A stretch of 64,000 nt of DNA from Gemmatimonadota bacterium (lineage in GTDB: Bacteria > Gemmatimonadota > Gemmatimonadetes > Gemmatimonadales > GWC2-71-9). The position numbers and the translations under genes are program-made. This document shows, piece by piece, positions 55,175-63,691 of this stretch. Position 1 is the stretch's first letter. Every line of letters begins with the position of its first letter. Below the pieces are notes generated by a model, which was not told where the DNA came from, made no database searches, and saw only the letters and a program-made list of their open reading frames with translations. The stretch is taken from contig JAJCZX010000038.1 of the NCBI GenBank assembly GCA_029262195.1, positions 1-64,000 of the forward strand, read 5' to 3'.

Positions 55175-55576
55175 ATGAGGACACTCACGATAATAAAGCC
55201 GGATGCAGTAGCTGGCGGCAAAATGGGCAAAGTACTTGCACATCTTGAAGAATCTGGGTTCACGGTTGCAGCCGCGAAGTTCATGCACCTGACGACCGAA
55301 CAGGCTCAGGCTTTCTATGAAGTTCACGCAGAACGCCCATTTTATGGCTCTCTGGTGGAATTCATGACGTCAGGCCCCTGCATGCCGATGGTTCTTGAGG
55401 CAGACGATGCTGTGGCAAAATTGCGGGAAGTGATTGGAGCCACCGATCCAGCCGAGGCAGCTGACGGCACGGTGCGTAAGCTTTTCGCCGAGTCCAAGGA
55501 ACGCAATGCGATCCATGCTTCGGATTCTTCGGAAAACGCAACCAACGAAATCGCGTTTTTCTTCCCGAACCTGTAG
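55175..55576 (+). CDS. ndk: Nucleoside diphosphate kinase
   Basis: 133 residues from ATG 55175 (AAGGA upstream). Active-site His114 in [14 protein letters not shown], with [20 protein letters not shown] at the start and [20 protein letters not shown]. It balances NTP pools. The 89-base gap before it suggests its own promoter or a break in the run. Confidence 0.95.
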   Translation: MRTLTIIKPDAVAGGKMGKVLAHLEESGFTVAAAKFMHLTTEQAQAFYEVHAERPFYGSLVEFMTSGPCMPMVLEADDAVAKLREVIGATDPAEAADGTVRKLFAESKERNAIHASDSSENATNEIAFFFPNL

Positions 55577-55597
55577 GATTCCTGGTTACCGGTTGCG

Positions 55598-55626
55598 TTG
55601 ACCCAAGTGCCAGCCACTACTACATT
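55598..55626 (+). promoter_or_regulatory. Candidate promoter of yceD-rpmF
   Basis: TTGACC (55598-55603), 17-base spacer, TACATT (55621-55626). The -10 ends only 8 bases before the yceD ATG, so the transcript would be nearly leaderless. Confidence 0.4.
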
Positions 55627-55634
55627 TAGAGGCT

Positions 55635-56141
55635 ATGCTTCGAGTTAAACTAGGGCCTCTGGCGGCAGGTGCCATTAATGTCGCCTTAGTGGTCCCCTCG
55701 GACGAATCTTGTTTTGAGGATTTGAGCTTCGGTCTTGAGGGTCCGGTCGAAGTAAATGGGAGGATTACAGCAGCAGGAGACGCGCAATATTACTTTCACG
55801 GTGATATCGGTGTAAAAGCCAGTATGGAGTGCCGACGTTGCTTAAATTCTGTGGCTGTAGAAAGAACGTTTGAGGTGAGCGTGTTGTTCGCCGAAGACGA
55901 AGAAATGACGGATCCTTCGGTTTATAATATCCCGGAGTATTCCGCCGAGTTGGACCTGGGTCAAATGGTTCGAGAGGAAACGATTCTCGCCATGCCCAGC
56001 TTTGTTTTGTGTAAAGAAGACTGTGCAGGCTTGTGCCAGACGTGCGGTGCAAACCTCAACGACGACCGGTGTGCGTGCGAACGCAAGGTCGATCCGCGTT
56101 GGGCGGCGTTGGAGCAGTTGAAGAATACCCTGACTGACTGA
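55635..56141 (+). CDS. YceD/DUF177 family protein
   Basis: 168 residues. The zinc-site cysteines are in SMECRRCLNSVAVER and LCKEDCAGLCQTCGANLNDD, with the family tail DPRWAALEQLKN. YceD proteins are encoded with rpmF and are linked to 23S rRNA levels. It heads the yceD-rpmF-fab run, 11 bases before rpmF. Confidence 0.9.
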   Translation: MLRVKLGPLAAGAINVALVVPSDESCFEDLSFGLEGPVEVNGRITAAGDAQYYFHGDIGVKASMECRRCLNSVAVERTFEVSVLFAEDEEMTDPSVYNIPEYSAELDLGQMVREETILAMPSFVLCKEDCAGLCQTCGANLNDDRCACERKVDPRWAALEQLKNTLTD

Positions 56142-56152
56142 ACGAGGAAATC

Positions 56153-56335
56153 ATGGCAGTACCAAAGAGAAGAACGTCGCGTAGTCGCAAGCTTAAGCGG
56201 CGGACGCACCACAAGGCAGCCATTGTTGCCACGCAGCCGTGCACGCGATGCGGCGACCCAAGGAGGCCTCACCGGGTTTGTCCAACGTGCGGCTATTACG
56301 CCGGCAAAAAGGAAGTAGAAACAGAGGAAATTTAG
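56153..56335 (+). CDS. rpmF: Ribosomal protein bL32
   Basis: 60 residues: MAVPKRRTSRSRKLKRRTHH, then CTRCGDPRRPHRVCPTCGYY with the four zinc cysteines (C+ form). The tail is acidic (KEVETEEI). Standard position ahead of fatty-acid genes, except that plsX is absent. Confidence 0.97.
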   Translation: MAVPKRRTSRSRKLKRRTHHKAAIVATQPCTRCGDPRRPHRVCPTCGYYAGKKEVETEEI

Positions 56336-56350
56336 GTGCAAAAAACTAAT

Positions 56351-56367
56351 ACCGACTCAACGTCGGT
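56351..56367 (+). promoter_or_regulatory. Hairpin in the rpmF-fabH gap
   Basis: ACCGAC and GTCGGT pair around TCAAC, then GCTGTTTT follows just before the fabH TTG. It could act as a weak terminator, attenuator or translational control where plsX is usually found. Confidence 0.4.
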
Positions 56368-56373
56368 GCTGTT

Positions 56374-57360
56374 TTGAATAAACCCATAGTCGAAATTGCC
56401 GGAACCGGTCGCTACACACCCGAGAGGATTCTCACCAACGAGGACCTCAGCAAGATGGTTACCACCAGCGACGAGTGGATCACCGAAAGAACCGGAATCA
56501 AAGAACGCCGGATTTCTTCTGACACGGAGACACTTGCCTACATGGGTAGGATCGCCGCTGAGCAGGCTCTGGAAGAAGCTGGTCTTGCTGCGGACCAGAT
56601 AGACACCATTCTGTTTGCTACCGCGTCGCCGGATCGATTGTTGCCGTCTACCGCATGCGACCTGCAGGCCGCACTGGGTGCCGAGAATGCCGCCGCAATG
56701 GATATCGGCGCCGCGTGCTCCGGATTCATTTTCGCGGTGACTGTTGCCGAAGGGATGATCTCTTCGGGGAAAGCCAAGAACGTGCTTGTTATTGGCGGTG
56801 AGAGGCTTTCAAGAATTGTCGACTACGAAGACCGTTCCACTTGCATACTCTTCGGTGACGGTGTCGGGGCCGCGATTGTGCGCCCGGCAACCGGCGATCG
56901 CGGAGTGGTGTCCACCTACTTGAAGTCAGATGGTCGCCTCGCGGAGTTGTTGTGGAGACCTGCGGGCGGTTCAAGCATTCCGGCTTCGGCTGAAAGCGTC
57001 GAAGACAAATCGATCTACATGCAGATGGCAGGCCCCGAAGTCTTCAAACACGCTGTGAAGTCGATGACTGACGCGTGTGACCGAGCAATGGAGATGGCTG
57101 GTTTAACTGGCGATGACATCGACGTGATGATTCCACACCAGGCTAACGTTAGAATTATCAAGGCAACCGCAAAACACGCGGGGATGCCTATGGAAAAGGT
57201 TGTTGTGAACGTAGACCGCTTTGGAAATACCTCCGCCGCATCTATCCCAATCGCTCTGGACGAACAAATCCGAGCGGGAACAATCAAAAAAGGAGATACG
57301 GTGCTTCTGGTCGCCTTTGGAGCAGGGTTCACCTGGGGAAGCATGGTGGTGAAGTGGTAG
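56374..57360 (+). CDS. fabH: 3-oxoacyl-ACP synthase III
   Basis: 328 residues. Catalytic Cys115 in MDIGAACSGFIF, His in MIPHQANVRI and Asn in VDRFGNTSAASIP. It starts fatty-acid synthesis from acyl-CoA and malonyl-ACP. TTG start without a strong ribosome-binding site, so the hairpin upstream may matter. It overlaps fabD by 7 bases. Confidence 0.95.
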   Translation: MNKPIVEIAGTGRYTPERILTNEDLSKMVTTSDEWITERTGIKERRISSDTETLAYMGRIAAEQALEEAGLAADQIDTILFATASPDRLLPSTACDLQAALGAENAAAMDIGAACSGFIFAVTVAEGMISSGKAKNVLVIGGERLSRIVDYEDRSTCILFGDGVGAAIVRPATGDRGVVSTYLKSDGRLAELLWRPAGGSSIPASAESVEDKSIYMQMAGPEVFKHAVKSMTDACDRAMEMAGLTGDDIDVMIPHQANVRIIKATAKHAGMPMEKVVVNVDRFGNTSAASIPIALDEQIRAGTIKKGDTVLLVAFGAGFTWGSMVVKW

Positions 57361-58298
57361 ACTGCATTATTCTTTGCCCCGGACAGGGCTCCCAGAGGGT
57401 CGGCATGGGCCGCGATCTCGCAGCGGCTTTCCCGGAAGCGAGAGCAGTGTTTGAAGAAGTTGATGACGCCCTCGGGGTTTCTCTCTCTAAGATCATGTGG
57501 GAAGGTCCCGATAGGGCCCTTACCCTGACCCACAACGCCCAACCTGCCATCCTTGCCCATTCCCTTGCAATCCACGCTATTGTCGGAGACATGCTTTCTC
57601 CCAAGATCGGAGCGGGCCACTCTCTCGGTGAATACAGCGCCTACGCCATCGCCGGTGCGATCTCAATCGGCGATGCTGCGAAGTTGGTTCGTCGACGCGG
57701 TGAGTTGATGCTTGACGCCGGCGGAAAACGGGAAGGCACAATGTCTGCCGTGGTGGGACTTGATACAAGTGAAGTTGAACGTTGCTGTCGCGAAGCGTGC
57801 TCAGGTGACGAGGAAATTGTGGTTGCCGCCAATATCAACTCGCCCGATCAGACGGTCATTTCTGGAGACCCGGTTGCCGTCGAACGTGCAGGGGTGCTTT
57901 GTAAAGGAGCCAACGCCAAAAGGGTCATTCCTTTGAAAGTGAGCGGTGCGTTCCATTCCCCGTTGATGGCCCCCGCCCGAGAGGGCCTTCGGAAAGAACT
58001 TGCCGGCGTAAAGATGGCTGATCCCGCCTTTCCCATTATTGCCAACGCGACTGCCAAACCGGTTTCGGATGCCAGTCAGGCCAGGGAACTCCTTTCCGAG
58101 CAACTGACATCTCCGGTGCGCTGGGTTGATAGCATGTTCCGGGCCACCGAAGACACTGACGACGGTACTGTTTTCCTGGAGGTCGGTCCAGGTACCGTGC
58201 TCGCAGGACTCATGCGAAAAATAGTCAAAGGCCGGAGAGCGGTTAGCCTTGGAGGTGCCGAAGAGGTTGGCGCCTTTTTGGAGCAACGGAAATCATGA
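57354..58298 (+). CDS. fabD: Malonyl-CoA:ACP transacylase
   Basis: 314 residues, GTG start inside fabH. Ser90 of the active site is in AGHSLGEYSAYA, with the N-terminal CPGQGSQRVGMG loop and His in SGAFHSPLM. It loads malonate onto ACP. It overlaps fabG by ATGA. Confidence 0.95.
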   Translation: MVDCIILCPGQGSQRVGMGRDLAAAFPEARAVFEEVDDALGVSLSKIMWEGPDRALTLTHNAQPAILAHSLAIHAIVGDMLSPKIGAGHSLGEYSAYAIAGAISIGDAAKLVRRRGELMLDAGGKREGTMSAVVGLDTSEVERCCREACSGDEEIVVAANINSPDQTVISGDPVAVERAGVLCKGANAKRVIPLKVSGAFHSPLMAPAREGLRKELAGVKMADPAFPIIANATAKPVSDASQARELLSEQLTSPVRWVDSMFRATEDTDDGTVFLEVGPGTVLAGLMRKIVKGRRAVSLGGAEEVGAFLEQRKS

Positions 58299-59029
58299 TT
58301 GACCTTTCCGGCAAAGTCGCATTGGTCACAGGGGCATCCCGGGGCATCGGGAAATCCATCGCAGCAGAATTTTCTCGCTGCGGAGCCAGGGTTGCGCTCG
58401 TCGCGCGGAACAGGGAAGCTCTCGAGGCCGTGGCAGCAGAATTGGCTGGAGACACCGCAATATTCTCGGCAGACGTGTCGGACAACGAAGCCATAGCTAA
58501 CCTGATCAAGGACGTGGAGACTGCGCTGGGCCCTATCGATATCCTCGTAAACAACGCGGGGATTACGAAAGACGGCTTGCTAATTCGCATGTCAGAAGAC
58601 GATTGGGATTCCGTTCAGGCTGTTAATTTGAAAGCAGCCTTTACCCTGACGAAAGCGGTAACGCGCGGAATGATGAAACGCCGCAACGGACGGATTATCA
58701 ATATCACAAGTGTGGTTGGTTTAACCGGCAACGGCGGACAAAGCAACTACGCAGCTTCAAAAGCCGGCCTGATCGGTTTCACCAAATCCATAGCCAAAGA
58801 ACTCGGCTCTCGAAACATACTGGTGAATGCCATTGCTCCCGGTTTTATTGAAACAGATATGACGGCAGACCTTCCGGCAGACACAAAGGAAGCACTGCTA
58901 TCGCAGATAGCGCTAGGAAGGCTCGGTGCGGGTGACGATATTGCCAACGCCGCAGCATTTCTCGCATCCGACCTCGCCGGCTACATGACCGGACAGGTCA
59001 TGGTAGTCGACGGCGGCATGGTAATGTGA
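58295..59029 (+). CDS. fabG: 3-oxoacyl-ACP reductase
   Basis: 244 residues, classic SDR. NADPH motif [19 protein letters not shown] at [14 protein letters not shown], and catalytic Ser-Tyr-Lys in [20 protein letters not shown] then K. Unlike the SDR at 28938, all residues are in place. Confidence 0.96.
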   Translation: MIDLSGKVALVTGASRGIGKSIAAEFSRCGARVALVARNREALEAVAAELAGDTAIFSADVSDNEAIANLIKDVETALGPIDILVNNAGITKDGLLIRMSEDDWDSVQAVNLKAAFTLTKAVTRGMMKRRNGRIINITSVVGLTGNGGQSNYAASKAGLIGFTKSIAKELGSRNILVNAIAPGFIETDMTADLPADTKEALLSQIALGRLGAGDDIANAAAFLASDLAGYMTGQVMVVDGGMVM

Positions 59030-59057
59030 AAACCTTCAACCCACAATTGAGGAAAGC

Positions 59058-59306
59058 ATGAGCGATATCGAACAAAAAGTGAAAGAGATCATCGCAGAGG
59101 AGTTGGGAGTCGAAATGGAAAAGCTGTCCGATACAGCGAGTTTCATGGAAGACCTGGGCGCTGACAGTCTCGACACCGTTGAGCTGGTCATGGCCTTCGA
59201 AAAGGAATTCGACATCGAAATCCCCGATGAAGAAGCGGAAAAACTGCGCACCGTGGGCGATGCAATGACCTTCCTGCGCAACAAACAAGATGAGATGGGT
59301 GGGTAA
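59058..59306 (+). CDS. acpP: Acyl carrier protein
   Basis: 82 residues, acidic and helical. Ser37 in [17 protein letters not shown] takes phosphopantetheine. It sits 28 bases after fabG with a GAGGAAAG ribosome-binding site. Confidence 0.97.
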   Translation: MSDIEQKVKEIIAEELGVEMEKLSDTASFMEDLGADSLDTVELVMAFEKEFDIEIPDEEAEKLRTVGDAMTFLRNKQDEMGG

Positions 59307-59308
59307 AG

Positions 59309-60547
59309 TTGAGACGGGTAGCAATAACGGGAATGGGAGTCGTCTCCCCCCTGGGACTCAACGAAACTGAGACCTGGGAGGGACTGCTCACCGGTAGGTC
59401 GGGAGCGGCGCCAATCACACAGTTCGACGCTTCTGAATACCCGGTCCGGTTCGCGTGCGAAGTCAAAGACTTTGACGTTTCCCAGTACATGGAAAAGAAA
59501 GAAGCACGGAGAAGCGACAGGTTTGTTCACCTCGCCATGGCTGCATCCGAACAGGCCATTCAAGACGCAGGCCTCGGGGACGGTTTGCCGGATCCTGAAA
59601 AGGCCGGCGTGATCATCGGCAGCGGCATCGGAGGTATTGCCACGTTCGAGGATCAGGTGAAAACATGGCTTACCAAAGGCCCCGGTCGAGTATCGCCTTT
59701 CTTTGTTCCTATGTTCATACCTGATATCGCGGCGGGATTGATTTCAATCCGCTACGGTGCCAAGGGCCCGAACTATTGCACCGTATCAGCGTGTGCATCA
59801 TCGACGCACTCCATTGGCGAGGCTTACCGTCTCGTCCAAACGGGGGTGGCCGACATTATGATCGCCGGTGGGACCGAAGCCGCAATCACGCCGATGACGG
59901 TTGCGGGCTTCGCTAACATGAAGGCGCTTTCTGTCCGAAACGATGAACCTGAAAAAGCATCCAGGCCTTTCGATAAAGGTCGGGATGGTTTCGTACTCGG
60001 CGAAGGTTCCGGTATGGTTGTTATCGAGGCCCTTGACCATGCTCTGGAGCGGGGCGCTCGCATCAGGGCCGAGGTTGCCGGGTATGGGCTCACAGGTGAC
60101 GCTCACCACATCACTTCTCCGGCTCCTGGCGGTGAGGGAGCAATCCGGTCGATGAAAATGGCCATCGGTGGTTCCGGATTGGAGCTCAATGATTTTGGAT
60201 ACATCAATACCCACGGTACTTCGACACCCCACGGGGACGTTGCCGAGTGCAATGCTGTACGATCGGTTTTCGGAGACCACGTTGACGATATGATCGTCGG
60301 CTCCACCAAGTCTATGACCGGTCACCTTCTGGGTGGGGCCGGGGGACTTGAAGCTGCCATTTGTATGATGGTGCTGGAGAACGGGGTAATTCCTCCAACA
60401 ATCAACCAGGACGATCCTGATCCAGATTGTCGCGTGAACTGCGCTCCGAATGTTAAGGTTTCACGCGAAGTGGATGCCGCGTTGTCGAATTCGTTTGGAT
60501 TCGGTGGCCACAATGCCACTCTGGCTCTCAAGCGTTATACAGATTAG
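59309..60547 (+). CDS. fabF: 3-oxoacyl-ACP synthase II
   Basis: 412 residues. Cys162 in YCTVSACASSTHSIGE and the two catalytic histidines in INTHGTSTPHGDVAE and SMTGHLLGGAGG. It elongates acyl-ACP. TTG start two bases after acpP. Ends directly before mqnE. Confidence 0.96.
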   Translation: MRRVAITGMGVVSPLGLNETETWEGLLTGRSGAAPITQFDASEYPVRFACEVKDFDVSQYMEKKEARRSDRFVHLAMAASEQAIQDAGLGDGLPDPEKAGVIIGSGIGGIATFEDQVKTWLTKGPGRVSPFFVPMFIPDIAAGLISIRYGAKGPNYCTVSACASSTHSIGEAYRLVQTGVADIMIAGGTEAAITPMTVAGFANMKALSVRNDEPEKASRPFDKGRDGFVLGEGSGMVVIEALDHALERGARIRAEVAGYGLTGDAHHITSPAPGGEGAIRSMKMAIGGSGLELNDFGYINTHGTSTPHGDVAECNAVRSVFGDHVDDMIVGSTKSMTGHLLGGAGGLEAAICMMVLENGVIPPTINQDDPDPDCRVNCAPNVKVSREVDAALSNSFGFGGHNATLALKRYTD

Positions 60548-61693
60548 ATGGAGCGGATCACGCTCAGGGACTCAAAACTGGAGTCCGTTGCCGAAAAGGT
60601 GCTGAGCAACGAAAGGCTGAGCCTTGACGATGGCCTGGACCTTTTTAAGACCAATGACATTGTAGGGCTCGGGTCGCTGGCGGATTTTGCTAACCGGCGG
60701 ATCAACGGCGACCGCGTGTATTTTTCTTCTAACCAGCACCTTAATCCGACCAACGTCTGCATTCTGCGGAACGTCTGCGCATTTTGTTCTTTTGCGCGCA
60801 CGCCCAAAGAAGATGGCGCCTATACGCAGTCGCTAGAAGAGACTCTGGCTGAAGCCGAGACTGCGTCCGGCTCGCCGACACGGGAGTTTCACATCGTGGG
60901 GGGGTTGCACCCGAAACTCACCCTTTCCTACTACACCGACCTTATTACCGCTCTTAAAGAACACCACCCTGGGGTTCATGTAAAAGCTCTGACGGCGGTC
61001 GAAATAGCTCACCTGGCGAGGATCGAGAAGACATCTACAGTTGATGTTTTGACCCGTTTAAAGGCTGCCGGCCTGGACACGATGCCGGGCGGAGGCGCAG
61101 AGGTTTTCGGTACCGGTGTCCGCTCTACGATCGCGGAGAGGAAACTTGGCTCGGCCGAGTGGATTCGAGTCCACAAGGAAGCTCACGCTCTCGACATCAA
61201 CACCAATTGCACGATGCTGTACGGGCACGTTGAAACCCTTGAAGACCGCATGGAGCACCTGAACATGTTGCGGGAGCTTCAGGACGAATCGGGTGGGTTG
61301 TTGGCTTACATCCCGCTGGCCTTCCATCCAGACAACAACGACCTGGGCAGGGAACTGGGTCTGGAAGGGACCACGACCTCGGGGTTTGACGACCTCAAGA
61401 ACATCGCTGTCGGAAGGCTGTTCCTGGACAACGTTCCCCACGTTAAAACACACTGGCCCATGGTTACCCCGTTTCTTTCTCAGGTGGCGTTGCACTTTGG
61501 GTGCGACGACCTTGAGGGCACCGTCGTTTACGAAAGGGTCTATCACGACGCGGGAGCCCACACTCCGCTCGGCATGTCGTATGAAGGACTCATCGAATTT
61601 ATTCAGGCTGCCGGCAAAACACCGGTCGAACGTGACTCGCGCTACAACACAGTGAACGAGTTCGATTCAGACCTGACACCGGCCACGGTTTGA
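60548..61693 (+). CDS. mqnE: Aminofutalosine synthase (radical SAM)
   Basis: 381 residues. It joins a 3-enolpyruvoyl-benzoate-type precursor to adenosyl groups in the futalosine route to menaquinone. Family features: NPTNVCILRNVCAFCSFAR, HIVGGLHPKLTLSYY and AGLDTMPGGGAEVFG. The cluster cysteines are Cys71, Cys77 and Cys80, i.e. C-x5-C-x2-C rather than the usual C-x3-C-x2-C seen in the mqnC gene below. It starts at the base after fabF and overlaps mqnA by 4. Confidence 0.9.
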   Translation: MERITLRDSKLESVAEKVLSNERLSLDDGLDLFKTNDIVGLGSLADFANRRINGDRVYFSSNQHLNPTNVCILRNVCAFCSFARTPKEDGAYTQSLEETLAEAETASGSPTREFHIVGGLHPKLTLSYYTDLITALKEHHPGVHVKALTAVEIAHLARIEKTSTVDVLTRLKAAGLDTMPGGGAEVFGTGVRSTIAERKLGSAEWIRVHKEAHALDINTNCTMLYGHVETLEDRMEHLNMLRELQDESGGLLAYIPLAFHPDNNDLGRELGLEGTTTSGFDDLKNIAVGRLFLDNVPHVKTHWPMVTPFLSQVALHFGCDDLEGTVVYERVYHDAGAHTPLGMSYEGLIEFIQAAGKTPVERDSRYNTVNEFDSDLTPATV

Positions 61694-62517
61694 CCGTGAG
61701 AGTCGGTCGCATAGGGTACATAAATTGTTTCCCGGTTTACGGCGCCATCGACAGAGGGATTGTTGAGATCCCCGGCTCGCTCGTCACTGGCACTCCCTCA
61801 GAACTAAACGGGCTTCTTGCAGCGGGGGAATTGGGATTGTCAGTGATCTCCGCAGTTGAATATGCGCGAGACTCCTCTCGATACACCTTGCTACCCGACC
61901 TCGCGATTTCCAGCGATGGGCCCGTTCAATCGGTAAAACTCTTTTCCCGTGTACCAGCAAACAAACTTGAAGGCGGCACGATCCTGGTTTCGCAGTCATC
62001 GCGTACATCGGTCTTGCTCCTCGATCTGTTGCTGAAGGAAAAATGGAACGTCAGAGCCCATAGGGCTGAGGTCCGGGCCGAGGTAGAAGACCTGGAATCT
62101 CTGGCACGATTACCCCACGACGCTGTCCTTGTGATCGGCGATGCGGCGCTACACCTCGACGTGACTCACTCTTACAACCACTCGTACGATCTCAGTGCGG
62201 AGTGGAAGGATTGGACGGGTCTCCCGTTTGTATTCGCCGTGTGGGCTGCTCGTCGAGATGCAGATTCTACGGCGATTGGCACAATTCACCGTGGCCTGCT
62301 GGAATCTCGCGATTGGGGTTTGGATAACCTGGATACCCTTGCCGATGACGCGTCAAAAGCAACCGGGTTCGAACTAGAGATGTGTCACGACTACCTTTCC
62401 GGCCTTGATTATGCGTTGTCTCCTACGCACATAGAAGGTTTATCTACTTTCTTCACCAAACTTGAAGCAAACGGAGTCATTCCGTCTGGCACCCTGCAAT
62501 TCTTATCCGTGGCTTGA
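61690..62517 (+). CDS. mqnA: Chorismate dehydratase MqnA
   Basis: 275 residues of the periplasmic-binding-protein-like MqnA/D family: VRVGRIGYINCFPVYGAIDR, GTPSELNGLLAAGELGLSVI and ILVSQSSRTSVLLLDLLL. It makes 3-enolpyruvyl-benzoate from chorismate, the first futalosine step. TTG start (GTG 61696 also possible) within the mqnE stop. Confidence 0.9.
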   Translation: MTVRVGRIGYINCFPVYGAIDRGIVEIPGSLVTGTPSELNGLLAAGELGLSVISAVEYARDSSRYTLLPDLAISSDGPVQSVKLFSRVPANKLEGGTILVSQSSRTSVLLLDLLLKEKWNVRAHRAEVRAEVEDLESLARLPHDAVLVIGDAALHLDVTHSYNHSYDLSAEWKDWTGLPFVFAVWAARRDADSTAIGTIHRGLLESRDWGLDNLDTLADDASKATGFELEMCHDYLSGLDYALSPTHIEGLSTFFTKLEANGVIPSGTLQFLSVA

Positions 62518-62521
62518 ACAA

Positions 62522-63577
62522 ATGATCGACAGAAACAGCGCCGAATTCAAAGACTACCTCGACCTATATGAGAACGCGTCGCTGCTGGAGTTGGGCTCCA
62601 TGGCCGACGCCAAACGCATCGAACTCCATCCAGAAGACGTCGTTACCTACATCGTCGACAGAAATATCAACTACACCAACGTCTGCGTTGCGGATTGTAA
62701 ATTCTGTGCATTCTATCGCCGCCCCAAGGACAACGAAGGGTACGTCCTCTCTTTCGAAGAAATTGGAGCCAAGATCGAAGAAACGAAGGCCCTGGGTGGC
62801 GTGCAGATTTTGATCCAGGGTGGACACAACCCTTACATCCCCTTCGATTGGTACCTGGATCTCTTGAGATATATCAAGGAAAAACACCCCATCCACGTAC
62901 ACGGATTTTCTCCCTCCGAGGTGGATTTCTTTTCAACCCGCTTCCGCATTGCTACAGAAGATGTGATCAAGGCTCTGATGGACGCCGGTCTTGATTCCAT
63001 TCCTGGCGGGGGCGGGGAGATTCTAGTACAGGACGTGCGTGACCGCGTTGCCAAGAAGAAAGCCGGCGCTGACCGCTGGCTTGAGGTGATGGAGATTGCT
63101 CATAACCTCGGCATGAAGACATCGGTTACGATGATGTACGGGCTGGGGGAGTCCAATGCGGACCGGATAGAGCATTTGATGCGAGTCAGGGAGGTCCAGG
63201 CGCGGACCAACGGCTTCACCGCTTTTATCATGTGGCCGCTGCAGCCCGAGAATACCGAAATGGAAGGCATTGAACGTACCGACTCGGTTACCTACCTGAG
63301 GACAGTTGCCATTTCCAGATTAATCCTCGACAACGTTCCCAATATTCAGGCGTCATGGGTTACGATGGGACTGAAGATTGGACAGGTGTCACTCGGGTTT
63401 GGATGTAACGATTTTGGGTCTTTGATGATCGAAGAGAACGTTGTCTCGGCAGCAGGAACCACCCACGCCACAACAATCGAAGAGATCGAACGAACAATCC
63501 AGAACGCGGGCCTTACGCCGGCCCGCCGACATCAGGATTACTCCATGGTGGAGGCCGAAGCGGTAAAGGCCGGGTAA
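62522..63577 (+). CDS. mqnC: Cyclic dehypoxanthinyl futalosine synthase (radical SAM)
   Basis: 351 residues from ATG 62522, four bases after mqnA. The cluster motif is C-x3-C-x2-C (Cys55, Cys59, Cys62) in NVCVADCKFCAFYRRP, followed by GGVQILIQGGHNPYIPFDWY and DSIPGGGGEILVQDV. It closes the naphthoquinone ring. MqnB and MqnD are not in this window. Confidence 0.93.
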   Translation: MIDRNSAEFKDYLDLYENASLLELGSMADAKRIELHPEDVVTYIVDRNINYTNVCVADCKFCAFYRRPKDNEGYVLSFEEIGAKIEETKALGGVQILIQGGHNPYIPFDWYLDLLRYIKEKHPIHVHGFSPSEVDFFSTRFRIATEDVIKALMDAGLDSIPGGGGEILVQDVRDRVAKKKAGADRWLEVMEIAHNLGMKTSVTMMYGLGESNADRIEHLMRVREVQARTNGFTAFIMWPLQPENTEMEGIERTDSVTYLRTVAISRLILDNVPNIQASWVTMGLKIGQVSLGFGCNDFGSLMIEENVVSAAGTTHATTIEEIERTIQNAGLTPARRHQDYSMVEAEAVKAG

Positions 63578-63581
63578 TTGG

Positions 63582-63665
63582 TTGTCCTTCAGGACAAATC
63601 CGACGCGATAGCGTCGGGCCGAACCGCCCCTTCAGGGGGGATAGTTGAAACGCACCCCTGGGTGC
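63582..63665. repeat. Four consecutive short hairpins
   Basis: TTGTCC-TTCA-GGACAA (63582-63597), CCGACGC-GATA-GCGTCGG (63600-63617), CCCC-TTCA-GGGG (63627-63638) and GCACCC-CT-GGGTGC (63652-63665) follow one another in the mqnC-purE gap. Two share a TTCA loop. They could be a repetitive extragenic element, a terminator block or an RNA leader for purE. Confidence 0.6.
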
Positions 63666-63691
63666 CAGAACAAAAAACGGAGTTGTTTGAA

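Noticed and set aside
63578-63690. CRISPR array or attC-like site at the hairpin block
   Set aside because: The stems are different sequences, there are no equal-length direct repeats or spacers, and no integrase or cas gene is near.
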